Made by a program: the position numbers and the translations under genes
The notes under the pieces: generated by a model
What the model saw: only the letters and a program-made list of their open reading frames with translations
Databases searched by the model: none
Told to the model about the DNA's origin: nothing
In this document: positions 6,973 to 15,618 of the stretch, piece after piece
How the letters are laid out: each line of letters opens with the position of its first letter
Numbering within the stretch: the stretch's first letter is position 1
From: JAGLCY01 sp965363725
GTDB lineage: Bacteria > Krumholzibacteriota > Krumholzibacteriia > LZORAL124-64-63
NCBI GenBank assembly: GCA_965363725.1
Contig: CBDTUS010000022.1
Span: 1-30,221, forward strand
DNA length: 30,221 bases
Reading direction: 5' to 3'

Positions 6973-8418
6973 TTGAACGATCCGCACCCCCCGACACTCA
7001 TCACACGCGAGCGCTGGCTGCTCGCAGGGCTGATAGCCAGCCTGTTGTTCTCGATCTACCTGATGGTTCCCGTGGTCGGCGGAGCGCACCCCTTGCCCTT
7101 CGCCCGGGGCCTGGCCCCCTTGAAGATGATCCGGGACGCTACCATCGGGCTGGGCGTCGCCGTGCTCCTGGTGCTCGCCTGGCGGCGCGCAGGAAAAGGC
7201 TCCGACCCATCGATGCGAGGCCGCTTCAAAACCCTCACGGGCCTGGTCGGGCCCACCGTGCTGCCCTTCCTGGGCTACTTCGGGTTGCTGGTGGCGATAC
7301 AGTCCACTGCCGCCTTGATCGCCGGTGACCGGGGGCAACTCGTCGCCGTTGCCATGGGCCTTCGCAACACCGTGCTCTTCGGTGTGGTCGCGGTCACCGT
7401 GGCACTTACCGTGAGGCCGGTCGCCGCCTGGCTCCTGTTGCAGAGACTCACCCTGGCCTTCACGGCCGTGGCAGTTATCGGATTGCTGGAGACCCGGTGG
7501 GAGTTCATCCACAACCCCATCTGGGACACCACGGTCGATGGTGTCGTAGTCCAACGCATCAGCTCCACTCTGGCCGATCATATCCGCTGCGGGATCGTCT
7601 GCGCTCTCGGGGTGACCCTGTGGTCCGCCCGGCTTCTGGCTCTGGACCTGCGGAAGTGGCGGCCCGCACTGTGGGCCGCCGCCGGCTTCGTGGTGTGTGC
7701 CACAGCGCTGGCGTCCACGGGTTCCCGCGCACCGGCGGCCGCGGCCCTGGCCGGGGTGCTCGTGGTCATCGGCCGGGGTAAACGCTGGCGCTGGCTGGCC
7801 GTGCTGCCCGTGTTGCTGGTGCTGATTCTGGCAACGGCTCCGGGTCTTCGTGCCCGCATCACCGCGACCGTGGACGGGTGGCACGAATGGGGCAGGCCGG
7901 CCCTGGAGGCAGACATCGGGGAGCTCCGCGAGGATCTCGCGCCGGACCACTCCCCCGACTGGGAACCGGATATTGCCGAGGACCGCACCGTTTCGAGCAC
8001 CCGCAGACGGATCAGCACCGTGCGGCTGGCGCTGCTGGAACTACGTGAGAACGGCCGCTGGGTCTTTGGAATGGGCCTGGGGCGGTCGGCCCTGGCCCTG
8101 AAGTACGCCTTCGGTGCCCGGGTCATGCCGCTGGAGAGCGCCGTGTTCAATATCATCTACGAAGCCGGGCTCGTGGGTCTGGTGTGCACGGCTCTCCTGG
8201 TCTTCGGTCGACCACGGCGCGAAAGCTCCGGCAACGGTCCGAGCACCTCCCCGGACCCGCTGCGCCTTTCCCTGCTGGGAATGCTGGTGGTGCTGGCCCT
8301 GATGAGCGTGACCTACGAGACCACGGCGGGCTTCCCCATCAATCTGCTCTTTGGTACGGTCATCGGGTTGCGCCGAGGCCTGGGTTCACCCGCCATCGAT
8401 ACAGTCGAACCCCGTTGA
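6973..8418 (+). CDS. O-antigen ligase/polymerase-like (Wzy/WaaL-type) membrane protein
   Basis: This 481-residue polytopic inner-membrane protein has about ten or more hydrophobic helices. The T-G-S-R motif after a helix (ALASTGSRAPAAA, about residues 245-257) is typical of the Wzy_C/O-antigen-ligase family. So is the large hydrophilic loop at about 285-370 that ends in an R..xLALLELREN segment and GMGLGRSALALKYAFG. Such proteins join lipid-linked glycan units, or transfer them to an acceptor, on the periplasmic face. The start is TTG at 6973 with GAGGGG a few bases upstream; no ATG is suitably placed. The 3' end overlaps the convergent GT39 gene by 59 bp. Ligase and polymerase cannot be separated from sequence alone. 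Confidence 0.8.
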   Translation: MNDPHPPTLITRERWLLAGLIASLLFSIYLMVPVVGGAHPLPFARGLAPLKMIRDATIGLGVAVLLVLAWRRAGKGSDPSMRGRFKTLTGLVGPTVLPFLGYFGLLVAIQSTAALIAGDRGQLVAVAMGLRNTVLFGVVAVTVALTVRPVAAWLLLQRLTLAFTAVAVIGLLETRWEFIHNPIWDTTVDGVVVQRISSTLADHIRCGIVCALGVTLWSARLLALDLRKWRPALWAAAGFVVCATALASTGSRAPAAAALAGVLVVIGRGKRWRWLAVLPVLLVLILATAPGLRARITATVDGWHEWGRPALEADIGELREDLAPDHSPDWEPDIAEDRTVSSTRRRISTVRLALLELRENGRWVFGMGLGRSALALKYAFGARVMPLESAVFNIIYEAGLVGLVCTALLVFGRPRRESSGNGPSTSPDPLRLSLLGMLVVLALMSVTYETTAGFPINLLFGTVIGLRRGLGSPAIDTVEPR

Positions 8419-9952
8419 CCGTCCCTTCCTCGAGGACTTCCCCCTCCTGCTGCAGGACATCCAGAAAGTGCCCCCGCGGATCCGCGTACCAGGAGCGTGC
8501 CAATACGATCTGGCAAGTCTCGGCACCCGCGCGTTTGCGCTCGAGGTAGGCGCTAACATCCTCCCTGGTCCACAGGATCGGCTCGCCGAAGTGGTCGATG
8601 ACCGTGGCCGGCCCGTCGTAGTAGTAGCGCAGGACCTGGGCCGTGCCCGGGCAGATAATAGGTTGGCCGGCCACTGCGCGGGCCTCGACCCAGACCGCTG
8701 CCGCTCGCAGGTCGGCCTTGTGGTAGCGCTCGGCAAAGTGATACTGGAAGGTGGACCAGAGCATGAACACCGACAGGGCAGCCGCCAGCAGCCAGCCCGC
8801 GCGGCGTCTCCGAACCCCCGCCAGGCCGTGGGCAGCCAGCAGGATGACCCAGGGAAAAGCCACCGCCAGGTAGCGTGGGTTGAAGGGCTTGATGTTGCGC
8901 CAGGAAAGCAGAATCACCGCCACCGTGGGCAAAGCGATCCAGACCAGGAGCCAGCGCTGACGGTCTCGCGCCCGCAATAGACCGGCCACCAGGGCCGAGC
9001 CCGCCACCAGCGTCACGGCCCCTAAGAGGGGCGCATGGGCCAGGACCACCGCCAGCGGTTCGGGCTGGTGCAGTTCCCGCAGCGAGGGACCGAGGCTGTA
9101 GCCGAAGAACAAGGCGAATCCGGCGAAAGGCAATGCCCAGGGCGAAAACGTGGTGTCGCCTCGCAATGCGTGGCCCGTTTCCGCGCCCGGCACCATGCGG
9201 TCCAGGGCCCAGTAGTTGGTCGCCTGGAGGATCCAGGGCAGGATCGCCACCAGGGTGCCACCAAAGGTCAATGCCCACAGGCCCGTTTCCCGCGTCGAGC
9301 GAGGGGGCCGCAGACCCAGCATCGTCAGAGCATGCGCTGCACAAAGAAAGCACATGGACATGTTGCTCCACACACCCAGGGCTGCGAGCAGCGCATAGGT
9401 CAGCGCCGTGCGAAGCCGCGGCCCGTCGCGGAGCATCTGCAGGAGCACACCGCTGGCCAGGACGCCAAAGAGCATGACGAAGGCGTAGCCACGGGCTTCC
9501 TGGGAGTACCAGATATGGAAGGGACTGATGACCAGCAACCAGGCCCCCAGCGCCACGGTGCGGGCCGGGAAAATTCGGCCGGCGGCCCAGACCAGGGCCG
9601 GCACAGTGGCGATACCCGCCAGGGCCGCGGGCAGGCGCAGCATGAATTCACTGGTGCTCAGCCGCACCAGCGGCCATAGGACCGACAGATAGAGCGGCCC
9701 CTGCACGTTCAGTCTGATCTGACGCCAGAAATCCAGATTCCGGTCCGGGCGGCAATGCTCAAAAGTCATCACCTCGTCCACCCAGAGAGGCTGGAAGTCC
9801 AAGCGCATCAGGCGAAGGATGACGGCCAGAAGGGTGAGCAGGACAATGGCCCGCGTCGAGAGGAGCCAAGCGCTGTCCGGCTGGGCAGAACGGAAATCGG
9901 GGCCGGATTCAGGTTCCAGAGGCTTTCCGGGGGCCGGTTTGGAGGGTGTCAT
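8360..9952 (-). CDS. GT39-family (ArnT/PMT-like) membrane glycosyltransferase
   Basis: This 530-residue polytopic protein probably transfers a sugar from a polyprenyl-phosphate donor on the periplasmic side. Evidence is the acidic W-V-D-E motif in the first external loop (residues 57-60 from the chosen start), the SQEARGYAF segment typical of this family, about ten or more transmembrane helices, and a soluble C-terminal domain (about 410-530). ATG 9952 is chosen because GGAAG lies 7 bases upstream and the sequence before it (to 10042) is low-complexity and Pro/Arg-rich. The gene points away from the GT2 gene and collides with the polymerase-like gene, overlapping it by 59 bp. The acceptor is unknown; context suggests an envelope glycan or glycolipid. 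Confidence 0.85.
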   Translation of the reverse strand: MTPSKPAPGKPLEPESGPDFRSAQPDSAWLLSTRAIVLLTLLAVILRLMRLDFQPLWVDEVMTFEHCRPDRNLDFWRQIRLNVQGPLYLSVLWPLVRLSTSEFMLRLPAALAGIATVPALVWAAGRIFPARTVALGAWLLVISPFHIWYSQEARGYAFVMLFGVLASGVLLQMLRDGPRLRTALTYALLAALGVWSNMSMCFLCAAHALTMLGLRPPRSTRETGLWALTFGGTLVAILPWILQATNYWALDRMVPGAETGHALRGDTTFSPWALPFAGFALFFGYSLGPSLRELHQPEPLAVVLAHAPLLGAVTLVAGSALVAGLLRARDRQRWLLVWIALPTVAVILLSWRNIKPFNPRYLAVAFPWVILLAAHGLAGVRRRRAGWLLAAALSVFMLWSTFQYHFAERYHKADLRAAAVWVEARAVAGQPIICPGTAQVLRYYYDGPATVIDHFGEPILWTREDVSAYLERKRAGAETCQIVLARSWYADPRGHFLDVLQQEGEVLEEGTVNGVRLYRWRVNPGLGATR

Positions 9953-10213
9953 GGCGCACTTCCGGGTTCGCGGCGGCCGTAGCGGCGGGACAGCCGCGCG
10001 CGGTCCCTGGAGGACCGCGGAGGTCGTTGGCGAGTATATCATCGGCCTGAAAGCTGTAAATAGACCGTTTTATTTCGTTTTTTGTATGAAATATCTTCTT
10101 TGCACCAAATTAGTTGTGTAATATCCCGGGTGTGGTTCCGTTCTACATTCTATTGGGGGGGATTAAGGGCGAGGCTCCTGGTCGCCCTGTAGCAACGAAA
10201 GCAGCCCTAAGAC
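9953..10213. promoter_or_regulatory. Divergent intergenic region with an AT-rich core
   Basis: This 261-bp gap lies between the GT39 (minus) and GT2 (plus) genes. The stretch 10050-10130 is strikingly AT-rich for this genome and is the obvious site for both promoters. I do not see a -35/-10 pair with standard spacing that I would defend, nor a terminator or small gene. Confidence 0.4.
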
Positions 10214-11092
10214 GTGAGGCTCAGTATTGGACTACCAGTATGGAATGGCGAGAGTTTTCTCGAAGGGGCGATTCGCTGCATCCTCGAGCAGACCTATGGC
10301 GATTTCGAACTGATCATATCCGACAATTCTTCCACCGACCGGACGGCCGAGATCTGCCGCTCCTTCGATGACAGCCGGATCGTCTACCACTGTCAGCCGG
10401 AGAACCGCGGCGCCGCCTGGAACTTCAACCACGTCTTCGAAATTTCCCGCGGCGATTTCTTCAAGTGGGCTGCCCATGACGATCTGCTGGCGCCCAACCA
10501 CTTCGAGTGCTGCATGGAAGCGCTGCTAAACGATCCCCCGGCTATTCTCTCTTACACCGGCGTTCAGGCCATCGACGAACAGGGCCGAGAACTCGGCAGC
10601 TCCGAGGCCACCATCGAGTTGACGGGCGCCAGGCCGCACAGGCGATTCCACGAGATGATCCTCAAGCAGCATCCCTGCTACCACATTTTCGGGATCTTCC
10701 GGTCGTCGGCCCTGCGGCGCTCCCGACTCATCGGACCGTACATGGCGTCGGACCGGGTGCTGCTGGCGCAGCTCTCCCTCATGGGTCCTTTCCACCTGGT
10801 GCCCGAGAACCTCTTCTTCTGGCGCCGACACTCTCTGCAGTCCATCCGCTTCATCAAGACACCACTGTCGTACACTCGCTGGTTCAACCCCGACTCGAAC
10901 GCCCAGTGTGTCTTCCCCAACTGGCGCCTGCTCCGGGAATATGCATCTATCGTGGCCGAGGCCGACATAGGCCTGGTGGACCGCCTCGGCTGCTGGACCT
11001 GGCTGGCCGCCTGGCCCTTCCGCTACGCACCGTGGCTCGGTGTCGACCCCCTGCGCTGCACACGGATCGCTCCGGATGATCCGCTTTGCTGA
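10214..11092 (+). CDS. Family 2 (GT-A) glycosyltransferase
   Basis: This 292-residue cytoplasmic or membrane-associated enzyme transfers a sugar from an NDP-sugar. The N-terminus is classic GT2: LSIGLPVWNGESFLEGA, then QTYGDFELIISDNSSTD with the nucleotide-binding Asp. AAHDD (about residues 86-90) stands where the DxD metal site is expected. The C-terminal part (about 210-292) lacks clear transmembrane helices. The start is GTG at 10214, since the fold begins at once and no ATG precedes it; the ribosome site is weak. The flippase follows 48 bp later, so the two are probably one transcript for making and exporting a lipid-linked glycan. Confidence 0.88.
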   Translation: MRLSIGLPVWNGESFLEGAIRCILEQTYGDFELIISDNSSTDRTAEICRSFDDSRIVYHCQPENRGAAWNFNHVFEISRGDFFKWAAHDDLLAPNHFECCMEALLNDPPAILSYTGVQAIDEQGRELGSSEATIELTGARPHRRFHEMILKQHPCYHIFGIFRSSALRRSRLIGPYMASDRVLLAQLSLMGPFHLVPENLFFWRRHSLQSIRFIKTPLSYTRWFNPDSNAQCVFPNWRLLREYASIVAEADIGLVDRLGCWTWLAAWPFRYAPWLGVDPLRCTRIAPDDPLC

Positions 11093-11140
11093 TCGGCTCC
11101 CGGCACTCATCCCGCTGCCGGCCCGGCGTCCGGAGTTAGG

Positions 11141-12664
11141 ATGAGCGCGCGCGCCCTCCCTGCCATCGCCCGCAACACATTCTGGCTGGCCCTCGGCATC
11201 CTGGTGAGCCGGATGCTGACTCTGGTCGTGGTCCGCCAGATGACGCCCGCCCTCGGCACCACTGGAATGGGCATCTGGGGCTGGGCCACCGATGTGGCGG
11301 CCATCGCCTTGGTGGTGACGAACTATGGGCTCGACCAGCTGATCACCCGGGAAGCGGTGCGTGAACCGGCCGCTGTCCGCGGCATCCTCTGGGCGGCGCT
11401 GCGGGTTCGTTGGGCCCTGGCCCTGATCTGCTGGATCATTCTGGTCGTCTATGTCACGGCCACGGACAAGGAGCCCCTGGCCCGCGCGGCCATGATGGTT
11501 TCGGCGGCCGCGATTTTCATCGAATCCTCCGCCCTGGCTTGCGACGCCACGCTGCAGGCGCGCGATCGTTTCGGCGTGCAGACCTTCAGCCAGCTGGTCT
11601 CCGCCGTATTTTTCGTGGTCGCGGTATTTTGGTCCCTCGACGCCGGCTACGGCCTGATGGGAATCGTCTGGTCCAGTCTCTTCAGCCGCGTGGTGCGGCT
11701 GATGGTGGTGGGCGGGTGGCTGGCGGCACTCATCGCTCGCACGCCTGGGCCAACAGACGCCACGCCGCCGAGCCGGGACCTGCTCTGGGCGCTGCGAACC
11801 GGCTGGCCCGTATTCCTCTCGACGACCTTTGGTATCATCTTCTTCAAGATCGACATCGTTATGCTTACCGAAATGGTGGGCCAGGCCGAGACGGGAATCT
11901 ACTTCCTCGGTCATCGCGCCCTCGACTACCTCTACCTGGTCCCCTACCTCATGGCGACGGCGTTGTTTCCGGCCCTCGCCCTGCGGGCCGCCGAAGGCCA
12001 CGCCCAGCTGATCGCCCTGAGCGAAAAGGCCCTGCGCTACACGATGCTGGTCACGATTACCCTGACGCTGCTGACCATGCTGGCGGCCGCACCCCTGATC
12101 GCCTGGTTCGATCCGGCCGGAAAATTCGGACAGTCCGTGGGCGTACTGCGGCTCGTCATCTGGGGGATGCCCTTCATGACCATGCACATCGTGCTCAGCC
12201 GAGTGCTGCTGGTGAGCGACCGCGAGCGCGATTTCATCCCCATCGCCTTGGTGACCATGGTGATCGGCATCGGCGCCAACCTGCTGCTGATCCCACGCTA
12301 CAGCTACACGGGAGCGGCGGCGGCTTCCATTTTCACCCTGGGCGTAAGCGCCGCCCTGCATGTATTCTACTGCCGCCGGGCCGCCGTAGCCGTCCCCCTT
12401 CTGCGGGCCGTAGCCGGCAGCACTTTGGGAGTCCTTGCGGCCTGGACCGCTACGGTGCTCATCGTGAAGCTCCTGTTTCCCGGCTGGGATCCGCGCTGGA
12501 CAGCCCTGCCGGGCATCCCCGGCTGGGGCCCGGCCCTGGCCATGGTGGGACTGTGGTTGGTCCTGATACCGCCGTTGGTTCTGGTCATGCGGGTGGCGAC
12601 GCCGGCGGACGTGCGGCAACTCGTTGGGCTGGTCACCCGCGATGAAGGGCCACCCCAGGACTGA
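11141..12664 (+). CDS. Wzx-type polysaccharide/oligosaccharide flippase
   Basis: This 507-residue integral membrane protein has about 14 predicted helices and belongs to the MOP/MATE-like polysaccharide transporter family. It moves undecaprenyl-linked glycan units across the inner membrane. Family features are the N-terminal ARNTFWLALGILVSRML helix, the half-molecule restart near residues 205-240 (LRTGWPVFLSTTFGIIFFKID, with the charged pair in the middle of the helix) and ANLLLIP near 385-390. It lies directly downstream of the GT2 gene and ends before a bidirectional terminator. The sugar substrate is unknown. Confidence 0.9.
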   Translation: MSARALPAIARNTFWLALGILVSRMLTLVVVRQMTPALGTTGMGIWGWATDVAAIALVVTNYGLDQLITREAVREPAAVRGILWAALRVRWALALICWIILVVYVTATDKEPLARAAMMVSAAAIFIESSALACDATLQARDRFGVQTFSQLVSAVFFVVAVFWSLDAGYGLMGIVWSSLFSRVVRLMVVGGWLAALIARTPGPTDATPPSRDLLWALRTGWPVFLSTTFGIIFFKIDIVMLTEMVGQAETGIYFLGHRALDYLYLVPYLMATALFPALALRAAEGHAQLIALSEKALRYTMLVTITLTLLTMLAAAPLIAWFDPAGKFGQSVGVLRLVIWGMPFMTMHIVLSRVLLVSDRERDFIPIALVTMVIGIGANLLLIPRYSYTGAAAASIFTLGVSAALHVFYCRRAAVAVPLLRAVAGSTLGVLAAWTATVLIVKLLFPGWDPRWTALPGIPGWGPALAMVGLWLVLIPPLVLVMRVATPADVRQLVGLVTRDEGPPQD

Positions 12665-12670
12665 GGATCA

Positions 12671-12713
12671 GAAAAACAGCGCCGGTTCCCCAAGGGAGCC
12701 GGCGCCGTTGTTT
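12671..12713. terminator. Bidirectional intrinsic terminator (flippase / glutamine synthetase)
   Basis: A 12-bp stem (12679-12690 with 12694-12705, one G-U pair, loop CAA) sits between two convergent stops. Read leftward it is followed by TTTTT (complement of 12672-12676), a good terminator for glnA. Read rightward it is followed by GTTGTTT, a weaker terminator for the flippase transcript. Confidence 0.85.
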
Positions 12714-12731
12714 CAAGGGTCCCATTGAATC

Positions 12732-14180
12732 CTAGAACCTGTTCCAGAGCATCTGGTTGGTCACCTCGTGGTGGAACATGATCTCCGACCGCTTGATGCG
12801 CTCGCCCATTTCCCTGGGACAGCGGTGAGCGCTCGCTTCCTTCAGGTCGTGGAACTTGGCGTGGGAAACATCGCCCAGCAGTTCCTTGACCCAGGCGCTG
12901 CGCCGGTAGCTGGTCATGGCGTCGTAGATGTTGCCCGGCAACATCCGCTTGCGCACTCGCTTGGGCTTCGGGGCCTTGGGGTCGGGCTGCGGGCCTTCGA
13001 GCCCGGTCTTCAACAGGGCGTAGAGGAGCATGTACGGGTTCACGTCCGGGCCGACGGAGCGAACCTCGATACGCTGGCCGGAACGGCCGGCCAGGGGAAT
13101 GCGGATCATGCTGCTGCGGTCGATGGCGCTGGCGGCGATTTCGTTGGGGGCCTCGTAGTGGGGATCCAGCCGCCGGTAGGCGTTCACGCTGGCGTTCAAC
13201 ACCAGGCAAAGGTCTTCGGCACTGTGCAGAATGCGATGGGTGAAATCCCAGCCGATGTCCGACAGGAAGTGCTCCCCCTTTTCGTCCCAGAAAATGTTGT
13301 CCCCGTTTTTCGCCAGGCTCATGTTCGTATGCATGCCGCTGCCGTTGACCCCGGTGATGGGTTTGGGCAGGAAACAGGCGGTCATGCCCATGGTCTGGGC
13401 CACCTGGCGACACAGGAGCTTGTAGAGTTGGATGCGGTCGGCGGCGACCAGCGCGGGCGCGAACCGGTAGTTCATCTCGAACTGCGAGGGGCCTACTTCG
13501 GGGTGATCCTTCTCGTTCTGGAAACCCATGGCGCGTTGGACCTCGGCCGAGGCGTCGATGAACTTGCGCAACGGATCCTGGGGCAGGCTGTGGTAGTAGC
13601 CTCCGGTGGAGATCAGTTCAAACGCGCCGGTCTTGTAGTAGGACCTTTCCGCGTCGCGTTGATCGAAAAGAAACCCTTCGGTCTCGGCTGAGATATTGGC
13701 CACGATGCCCTGTTCGGAATGCAGCTTTTCGGTGTAGTGGAACAGGCGCCCGCGGAAGTCCGCCTCATAGGGCTCATGGTCTTGGCCCAGCACATGGCCG
13801 AACACCAGCACCTTGCCGGGCCCGAAGATGTCGGCGGGCATCCAGTAGAAGGCCCGCCAGTCGATGCCCAGCCGCAGATCGCTTTCGGCGATCCGGGAAA
13901 ATCCGTTGATGGACGACCCGTCGAAGGTCAACTGCTCGGCGTTCAGAAGAAACTTCTTGTCGTAGTCCAGCATGTGCAGCCGGCCCTCGAGGTCACTGAA
14001 GGCCACGGTGACGGCCTTGATCCGCTTTTCCTTTTCGAGGTAGGCCCGCCGCTCGGCTTCGACCTTTTCCATGGGCACCCAGTTCTCCTGGTATTCCAGG
14101 GACTGGAGGTTGTGCTCTTCGAGCTGTTCGTAGGGGATCTCGAGGAATTCGCGCAACGGGGTCCTGCTCACGTAGTTCAT
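12732..14180 (-). CDS. glnA: Glutamine synthetase, type I
   Basis: This 482-residue cytoplasmic enzyme makes glutamine from glutamate, ammonia and ATP. Conserved blocks are present in order: FDGSSINGF (86-94), A-E-T-E-G-F with Glu166/Glu168, EVGPSQFE (Glu228, Glu235), NGSGMHTNMSL (279-289), DRSSMIRIP (354-362) and IEVRSVGPDVNPY (371-383). The N-terminal region is about 50 residues longer than usual (MNYVSRTPLREF onward). The NLYDLP adenylylation motif of enterobacterial enzymes is replaced by NIYDAM (417-422), so control by adenylylation is doubtful. It stands alone, with an AT-rich promoter region upstream and a strong terminator downstream. A GS-like ligase with another amine substrate is possible, but all catalytic blocks fit GS. 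Confidence 0.92.
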   Translation of the reverse strand: MNYVSRTPLREFLEIPYEQLEEHNLQSLEYQENWVPMEKVEAERRAYLEKEKRIKAVTVAFSDLEGRLHMLDYDKKFLLNAEQLTFDGSSINGFSRIAESDLRLGIDWRAFYWMPADIFGPGKVLVFGHVLGQDHEPYEADFRGRLFHYTEKLHSEQGIVANISAETEGFLFDQRDAERSYYKTGAFELISTGGYYHSLPQDPLRKFIDASAEVQRAMGFQNEKDHPEVGPSQFEMNYRFAPALVAADRIQLYKLLCRQVAQTMGMTACFLPKPITGVNGSGMHTNMSLAKNGDNIFWDEKGEHFLSDIGWDFTHRILHSAEDLCLVLNASVNAYRRLDPHYEAPNEIAASAIDRSSMIRIPLAGRSGQRIEVRSVGPDVNPYMLLYALLKTGLEGPQPDPKAPKPKRVRKRMLPGNIYDAMTSYRRSAWVKELLGDVSHAKFHDLKEASAHRCPREMGERIKRSEIMFHHEVTNQMLWNRF

Positions 14181-14367
14181 GGCCTATCACATGCTCCTGG
14201 GAAAGGGACCTCGGCAATGGATTTAGATATTATAACACTTAAATTGGTCATGAATAAGCTTATTTTGGTAAAATTTTAGAAAATATGGGGTTAATAATAC
14301 AAAATTTTGCTATTACAATCGATTTTAAGAGAAAGCTGCCAATCCGAATATAGACGGCCGGCCCAGG
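14181..14367 (-). promoter_or_regulatory. AT-rich glnA upstream region with a TATAAT box
   Basis: This 187-bp gap lies between the Nramp-like gene stop and the glnA start and is sharply AT-rich at 14220-14330. On the minus strand a perfect TATAAT is at 14234-14229, about 49 bases before the ATG; no strong -35 is seen at 16-18 bases spacing. AGGAG lies about 14 bases before the start, farther than usual. No clear terminator for the upstream gene was found. Confidence 0.45.
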
Positions 14368-15618
14368 TCAGGCCGCAATCCGCACCCAGATCCAGACCAT
14401 GCCGAAACCTGCCAGGAAGACGATGCCCGCCCAGCTGAGGGCCGACAGGGCCCGCCCCGGACGCATGGCCACCGGGACGTTTCCACCGCGCACCACCCGA
14501 AAATTGAGCGCCGCCACCAAAGGAGCCGTCAGGAAGGCGAGCACCGTGGCCACGTCGACCAGGGCCCGCATCCCGCCCATGAAGAACGAAATGATCGCCA
14601 CGGCCAGGGCGACCAGCAGGACCATGAAAAAGGTCGTGGTCCCTGGACCCGGCGCCGCGGCCGGGCGGAACAGGAGCCCCGCTCCCGCCGCCAGGGTGCG
14701 GGCGTATCCGTCCAGCACGGTGATCGTCGTCGAGAACATGGTGATGAAGGCCACCAGGGCGATCAGCCAGCGGCTCCATCCCCCCAGCGTGCCCGTGTAC
14801 ATGTCGACCAGCTGCCGGGCAAACACGATGCCCGATCCCGAAAACTCCGCCCCGGTTCCGAACATGACCAGGGCCCCGAAGCTGATGAAGGCGAAAGCCA
14901 GCACCACCGTGGCGGCGTACCCCAGGTTGAAATCCAGCAGGGCCTGGTTCAGGGTGGGTGCGTCACCGCCTTTGTGCTTTTCCAGGATCCACAGGGACGA
15001 CCAGGCTCCGATGTCCAGGGGAGCGGGCATCCAGCCCATCAGGGCCAGCAAGAAAGTCAGGCCGCCCACCGACCAGATCGACGGGTGGGAGAAATCGCCC
15101 GCACCCGCCGGCCCGTGGGCCGCCGCCATGCCGACGGCCGCCAGCGTCAACACGCCCAGGGCCAGGACCATGATCTTCATGACCCCGTCCAGCAACCGGT
15201 AATGCCCCACCAGCAGCATGCCCATGATCATCACCAGAAGAATCAGACTGAGCAGGGTCAGCGACATGTCGAGCCCCAGCAACGCGCCCGCCAGTCCCGC
15301 GGTCACCACCGTGACAGCCGCCATGGTGATGAAGGAGCTGATCACCACCACCCCCATGAACAGCGCCAGGGCCCACACACCGATGCGCCGGTAACCCTGC
15401 AATAGGCTCTCACCCGTAGCTGCGGTGTATCGGTGGGCATACTGGAAAAACGGGTACTTGAAGATGAGGACCAGCACCACTGCCCACAGCAGATCGAAGC
15501 CGTATTCCGCCCCCGCCCGGGTGGACTGGACCAGATGGGACACGCCGATGGCCGCCCCGGCGAAGAGGATGCCTGGGCCGACGGCCCGGAGTTTCTCCCG
15601 CCATGCCTGCGAACTCAT
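14368..15618 (-). CDS. Nramp-related transporter lacking the classical DPGN and MPH motifs
   Basis: This 416-residue inner-membrane protein has about 11 helices. Its overall pattern is that of the Nramp (SLC11) fold: GPGILFAGAAIG, then an AGAEYGF helix end, and a TM6 with GWMPAPLDI (195-203). Aligned by eye with classical Nramp proteins, the TM1 metal motif D-P-G-N becomes G-V-S-H (residues 25-28) and M-P-H becomes M-P-A (197-199). Divalent-metal transport by the usual ligands is therefore unlikely, and the true substrate is unknown. ATG 15618 overlaps the thioesterase stop (ATGA), showing translational coupling. A longer frame to 15942 merely reads through the thioesterase gene. Confidence 0.82.
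   Translation of the reverse strand: MSSQAWREKLRAVGPGILFAGAAIGVSHLVQSTRAGAEYGFDLLWAVVLVLIFKYPFFQYAHRYTAATGESLLQGYRRIGVWALALFMGVVVISSFITMAAVTVVTAGLAGALLGLDMSLTLLSLILLVMIMGMLLVGHYRLLDGVMKIMVLALGVLTLAAVGMAAAHGPAGAGDFSHPSIWSVGGLTFLLALMGWMPAPLDIGAWSSLWILEKHKGGDAPTLNQALLDFNLGYAATVVLAFAFISFGALVMFGTGAEFSGSGIVFARQLVDMYTGTLGGWSRWLIALVAFITMFSTTITVLDGYARTLAAGAGLLFRPAAAPGPGTTTFFMVLLVALAVAIISFFMGGMRALVDVATVLAFLTAPLVAALNFRVVRGGNVPVAMRPGRALSALSWAGIVFLAGFGMVWIWVRIAA

Noticed and set aside
6760..7950. 396-codon minus-strand frame opposite the P-loop and polymerase-like genes
   Set aside because: Composition is Gly/Gln/His/Pro-rich with no hydrophobic core; it is a shadow of the real genes.
10526..12619. 697-codon open frame on the minus strand opposite the GT2 and flippase genes
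   Set aside because: Its translation is Gly/Arg/His/Gln-rich low-complexity text with no domain, and it mirrors two well-supported genes. It results from GC-rich third positions.
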